Part shown: positions 6,335-8,565 of the stretch, one piece after another
Numbering within the stretch: position 1 is the stretch's first letter
Layout: each line of letters opens with the position of its first letter
Source: CAIYRG01 sp035632215
GTDB taxonomy: Bacteria > Pseudomonadota > Alphaproteobacteria > Micropepsales > Micropepsaceae
Reading direction: 5' to 3'
NCBI GenBank assembly: GCA_035632215.1
Contig: DASQHF010000099.1
Span: forward strand, 1 to 8,565
Length of the DNA stretch: 8,565 nucleotides
Notes under the pieces: generated by a model
What the model was told of the DNA's origin: nothing
Database searches by the model: none
What the model saw: only the letters and a program-made list of their open reading frames with translations
Program-made: the position numbers and the translations under genes

Positions 6335-6352
6335 GGCCAATGGATATTGGCC
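6335..6352 (+). promoter_or_regulatory. Perfect stem-loop 21 bases upstream of adk
   Basis: GGCCAAT at 6335-6341 and ATTGGCC at 6346-6352 form a perfect 7-base-pair stem with a GGAT tetraloop. It lies in the leader just before adk, whose start lacks a clear Shine-Dalgarno sequence, and it contains the ATG (6340) of a tiny open frame discussed in the findings. There is no T-run. A role in translation of adk is inference only. Confidence 0.4.
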
Positions 6353-6373
6353 CGCCAACATGACGACGTGCCG

Positions 6374-6967
6374 ATGAATCTCATCCTGTTCGGTCCGCCT
6401 GGCGCGGGCAAAGGCACGCAGGCGAAGATCCTGCGCGACGAGCTGGGCCTGCCGCAGCTCTCGACGGGCGACATGCTGAGGGCCGCGATCGTTGCAGGCA
6501 CCGACCTCGGCCGGAAATGTTCGGCAATCATGGAACGGGGTGACCTCGTCCCTGACGAGATCGTGATCGGAATTATCGCCGACCGTTTCGACGCGCCCGA
6601 CTGCGCCGGCGGCGCTGTCTTTGACGGCTTCCCGAGAACCATCGCGCAGGCGCAGGCGCTGGATCGGATGCTCGAGTCGAAGGGAAGCCGCATCGACGCC
6701 GTCATTGAGCTCAAAGTCGACGATGAGGCCTTGGTCGGTCGCGTGGAGAACCGCATTCGGGAGAACCCTGGGTCGGTCCGGCCGGACGACAACCCGGCGA
6801 CCTTGCGCAACCGGCTCGCCGTCTATCATACCAACACGGCGCCGCTCCTGGACTACTACCGGGCGCAGGCGAAGCTGCACACGGTGGACGGCATGGCGCC
6901 GATTCCCCGGGTGGCAGCGGCGATCTGCGGCATCGTCGACCAATACGCCCGCAAGGCGACGGCTTAA
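6374..6967 (+). CDS. adk: Adenylate kinase, short-LID type
   Basis: Adenylate kinase interconverts AMP plus ATP with two ADP in the cytosol. From ATG 6374 the product is 197 residues. The P-loop GPPGAGKGT is at 7-15, LSTGDMLRAA of the AMP-binding part at 29-38, DGFPRT at 84-89, and a core Arg at 123 in VGRVENR. The usual LID of about 30-40 residues is replaced by a short link (about 128-139) before RPDDNPATLRNRL, and no zinc cysteines are present there, as in many alphaproteobacterial enzymes. I chose ATG 6374 because MNLILFGPPGAGKG is the family start; GTG 6368 and TTG 6347 are in-frame alternatives. No clear Shine-Dalgarno sequence precedes any of them. The gene lies between secY and rpsM, its common place. 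Confidence 0.97.
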   Translation: MNLILFGPPGAGKGTQAKILRDELGLPQLSTGDMLRAAIVAGTDLGRKCSAIMERGDLVPDEIVIGIIADRFDAPDCAGGAVFDGFPRTIAQAQALDRMLESKGSRIDAVIELKVDDEALVGRVENRIRENPGSVRPDDNPATLRNRLAVYHTNTAPLLDYYRAQAKLHTVDGMAPIPRVAAAICGIVDQYARKATA

Positions 6968-6981
6968 GGCCTTGTCTTCTT
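6951..6981 (+). terminator. Weak candidate intrinsic terminator at the end of adk
   Basis: CAAGGC at 6952-6957 pairs with GCCTTG at 6969-6974 across an 11-base loop that contains the adk stop; a G-T pair can extend the stem by one. The following bases, TCTTCTT at 6975-6981, are pyrimidine-rich but not an unbroken T-run. The location, just before a strong promoter, fits partial termination. The stem is short, so this is a tentative call. Confidence 0.3.
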
Positions 6982-7007
6982 GAGCATTCGGAACCATATG
7001 ACGGCGG

Positions 7008-7035
7008 TTGACTAAGTGTTACCCATTCCTATAAT
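7008..7035 (+). promoter_or_regulatory. Sigma70-type promoter for the rpsM-rpsK-rpoA unit
   Basis: TTGACT at 7008-7013 matches five of six bases of the -35 consensus, and TATAAT at 7030-7035 is a perfect -10 element; the spacer is 16 bases. It lies in the largest non-coding gap of the window, in the right direction, and would start RNA near 7042 (inferred from the usual distance). This leaves a leader of about 120 bases before rpsM. The match is far better than anything else in the window. Confidence 0.82.
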
Positions 7036-7060
7036 CCGCGCCCTCGCGGCGGCGTCCCGC

Positions 7061-7114
7061 AACGGTTTTGGCGCAACCGTTTGTGCGTCTTTCAAGCAAC
7101 AGGGCGGTACCGCC
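7061..7114 (+). promoter_or_regulatory. Structured 5' leader of rpsM
   Basis: Downstream of the promoter, AACGGTT (7061-7067) pairs with AACCGTT (7075-7081) across a 7-base loop, and GGCGGTACCGCC (7103-7114) is a perfect 12-base palindrome. A further palindrome CCAATTGG (7142-7149) touches the rpsM Shine-Dalgarno sequence. In Escherichia coli the alpha operon leader is bound by S4 to repress translation; here rpsD is not in the unit, so any regulator would have to be different or act in trans. No coding sequence is visible in this leader. Confidence 0.45.
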
Positions 7115-7162
7115 GCCAGTCGGGCCAAGCGTTCGAGCCCGCCAATTGGATAGGAGATCACC

Positions 7163-7546
7163 GTGGCGCGCATAGCCGGCGTCAATATTCCGACCAACAA
7201 GCGCGTGGAAATCGCCCTGCGCTATATCCACGGGATCGGCCCGTCCAACGCCAAGGACATCTGTGAGAAGGTCGGCATTGCGTCCAATCGGCGCGTCAGC
7301 GATCTGACCGAGACCGAAGTCATCCAGATCCGCGAGGCGATCGACAAGGATTACATCGTGGAAGGCGATCTTCGTCGCGAGGTTGCGATGAACATCAAGC
7401 GCCTGATGGATCTGGGTTGCTATCGCGGATTGCGTCACCGCAAGGGCCTTCCCGTTCGCGGCCAGCGCACCCACACCAACGCACGCACGCGCAAGGGACC
7501 CGCGCGCGCGATCGCCGGCAAGAAGAAGGTCCTGACGAAGACTTAA
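7163..7546 (+). CDS. rpsM: 30S ribosomal protein S13
   Basis: S13 lies in the head of the small subunit, contacts the P-site tRNA through its C-terminal tail and bridges to L5. The 127-residue product starts MARIAGVNIPTNKRVEIALR, has the helix-two-turn-helix part YIHGIGPSNAKDIC (21-34), and carries the signature LMDLGCYRGLRHRKGLPVRG (81-100) followed by QRTHTNARTRKGP and a lysine-rich tail. The start is GTG with TAGGAG at 7151-7156, six bases upstream, and gives the canonical N-terminus. It is the first gene after the TTGACT/TATAAT promoter and is followed by rpsK after nine bases. Confidence 0.98.
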   Translation: MARIAGVNIPTNKRVEIALRYIHGIGPSNAKDICEKVGIASNRRVSDLTETEVIQIREAIDKDYIVEGDLRREVAMNIKRLMDLGCYRGLRHRKGLPVRGQRTHTNARTRKGPARAIAGKKKVLTKT

Positions 7547-7555
7547 AGGCTCGAC

Positions 7556-7945
7556 ATGGCGAAAGCTGCTCCGCGTCCTCGCAAGAAAGAAAAGAAGAAC
7601 GTCGTCACGGGCGTTGCGCACGTGAACGCGACGTTCAACAACACGATCATCACCATCACCGACGGGCAGGGGAACGCGGTATCGTGGTCTTCCGCAGGCT
7701 CGTTGGGCTTCAAAGGCTCGCGCAAGTCGACGCCTTATGCGGCACAAGTCGCAGCCGAGGACGCGGCCAAGAAGGCGGTCGAGCACGGCATGCGCACGCT
7801 CGAGGTCGAGGTCAGCGGACCAGGCGCCGGACGCGAGTCCGCGCTCCGCGCGTTGCAGGCCGTGGGCCTGAACGTCACGACCATCCGCGATGTGACGCCG
7901 ATCCCGCACAATGGCTGCCGGGCTCCCAAACGCCGGCGGGTTTAG
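7556..7945 (+). CDS. rpsK: 30S ribosomal protein S11
   Basis: S11 is a platform protein near the E site, where it contacts mRNA and helps select the correct tRNA. The 129-residue product has a basic start (PRPRKKEKKN, residues 6-15), then GVAHVNATFNNTIITITD, the SAGSLGFKGSRKSTPYAAQ segment at 46-64, and a C-terminal signature covering PGAGRESALRALQ and RDVTPIPHNGCRAPKRRRV. Length is typical. AAAGG at 7545-7549 overlaps the rpsM stop and lies six bases before the ATG. The next gene is rpoA, not rpsD, which fits the alphaproteobacterial arrangement. Confidence 0.99.
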   Translation: MAKAAPRPRKKEKKNVVTGVAHVNATFNNTIITITDGQGNAVSWSSAGSLGFKGSRKSTPYAAQVAAEDAAKKAVEHGMRTLEVEVSGPGAGRESALRALQAVGLNVTTIRDVTPIPHNGCRAPKRRRV

Positions 7946-7957
7946 AGGACAGAATTT

Positions 7958-8020
7958 CGCGTGGAGAATCCTTTCCGCGCGCGAGTGCCATCGAACGAAT
8001 AGGGCAGGTCGCTCCTGTCC
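7958..8020 (+). promoter_or_regulatory. rpsK-rpoA spacer with two stem-loops
   Basis: The 96-base gap before rpoA contains two hairpins. The first pairs CGCGTGGA (7958-7965) with TCCGCGCG (7974-7981), eight base pairs including one G-T, with an 8-base loop. The second pairs GGGCAGG (8002-8008) with CCTGTCC (8014-8020), seven base pairs including one G-T, with a 5-base loop. Neither is followed by a T-run. No promoter-like pair is evident. They may tune how much rpoA is made relative to the ribosomal proteins, but this is inference. Confidence 0.4.
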
Positions 8021-8041
8021 GGGAAACGATGAGGAAAGAAC

Positions 8042-8565
8042 GTGTTTCAGAAGAATTGGCAGGAATTGATTAAACCGCAAAAGCTCAAGGTCGATGCGGG
8101 CCACGAACAATATCGCGTAGCGACGATCGTCGCCGAGCCGTTGGAGCGCGGCTTCGGGCTTACGCTCGGCAATGCCTTAAGGCGCGTGCTGCTCTCTTCG
8201 CTCCAGGGCGCGGCCGTGACCGCGATCCAGATCGAAGGCGTGCTGCACGAATTCTCCTCGATTCCGGGCGTGCGCGAGGACGTGACCGACATCGTGTTGA
8301 ACGTGAAGCAGATCGCGCTGCGCATGCACGCCGAAGGTCCGAAGCGCCTCAATCTTCGCGCCGAAGGTCCGGGCGAAGTGACTGCGGGCCAGATCAGCCA
8401 ACTCGCGGACATCGAGATCCTGAACCCCGATCTCGTACTGTGCACGCTGGACGAAGGGATCGAGCTCAGGATGGAGCTCACGGTCGCGACGGGCAAAGGT
8501 TATGTCCCTGCGGACCGCAACCGGCCCGAGGATGCGCCCATTGGGCTTATCCCCGTCGACTCGCT
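8042..8565 (+). CDS. rpoA: RNA polymerase subunit alpha, N-terminal part (cut by window edge)
   Basis: The alpha subunit dimerises to start RNA polymerase assembly and contacts activators and UP elements through its C-terminal domain, which lies outside this window. The 174 complete codons cover most of the N-terminal domain: FQKNWQELIKPQKL at the start, EPLERGFGLTLGNALRRVLL (32-51), HEFSSIPGVREDVTDIVLN (69-87) and YVPADRNRPEDAPIGLIPVDS at the edge. The start is GTG 8042, supported by GAGGA at 8031-8035, six bases upstream, and by the conserved N-terminus. The downstream gene would be expected to be rplQ. No disruption is visible. Confidence 0.98.
   Translation, partial: MFQKNWQELIKPQKLKVDAGHEQYRVATIVAEPLERGFGLTLGNALRRVLLSSLQGAAVTAIQIEGVLHEFSSIPGVREDVTDIVLNVKQIALRMHAEGPKRLNLRAEGPGEVTAGQISQLADIEILNPDLVLCTLDEGIELRMELTVATGKGYVPADRNRPEDAPIGLIPVDS

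Noticed and set aside
8029..8073. 14-codon frame (ATG 8029 to TAA 8071-8073) overlapping the rpoA start
   Set aside because: The purine-rich GAGGA within it is well placed for GTG 8042 of rpoA, while no good ribosome binding site precedes ATG 8029. It is probably chance.
7019..8110. 363-codon minus-strand frame across rpsM, rpsK and the start of rpoA
   Set aside because: It covers three clearly identified genes, a promoter and two spacers, and its composition is that of an antisense shadow. I see no ribosome binding site or domain.
1..8565. Search for CRISPR arrays, tRNA or rRNA genes, insertion sequences and attachment sites
   Set aside because: No spaced direct repeats, cloverleaf-like segments, transposase motifs or terminal inverted repeats were seen; the gene order is the conserved ribosomal cluster with no insertion or break.

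Overview
The window is a contiguous stretch of the S10-spc-alpha ribosomal protein cluster of a GC-rich bacterium, all on the plus strand. It starts in what is probably the 3' end of rpmC and ends inside rpoA. Several things point to Alphaproteobacteria: rpoA directly follows rpsK with no rpsD between them; rpsN encodes the long zinc-free S14; adk sits between secY and rpsM and encodes a short-LID enzyme; and L14, L15, S8, S11, S13 and RpoA have typical alphaproteobacterial sequences. An order such as Hyphomicrobiales is plausible but cannot be settled by eye.

Layout. Positions 1-137 hold the Lys/Ala/Glu-rich end of the probable L29. Next come rpsQ, rplN, rplX, rplE, rpsN, rpsH, rplF, rplR, rpsE, rpmD and rplO. 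They are packed with gaps of 1-31 bases and one 8-base overlap (rplX/rplE). After a 113-base spacer comes secY, then a 94-base spacer with two hairpins, then adk. A 195-base spacer follows, with a weak terminator-like hairpin, a near-consensus sigma70-type promoter and a structured leader. Then come rpsM, rpsK, a 96-base spacer with two hairpins, and the first 174 codons of rpoA. I found no tRNA, rRNA, mobile element or CRISPR.

Functionally, the genes build both ribosomal subunits, the Sec translocon channel that docks on the ribosome, the enzyme that balances adenine nucleotides, and the RNA polymerase subunit that nucleates enzyme assembly. Most genes have a Shine-Dalgarno sequence that overlaps or closely follows the previous stop codon, which fits translational coupling along one long mRNA. 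The promoter before rpsM should give the rpsM-rpsK-rpoA part extra or separate transcription.

I see no new biological system here. The points worth a second look are modest: a roughly 47-residue low-complexity N-terminal extension on L5, matched in composition by the L29 tail; a chain of two tiny ORFs joined by ATGA junctions in front of adk, which itself lacks an obvious ribosome binding site; and hairpin-bearing spacers before adk, rpsM and rpoA that could be regulatory.
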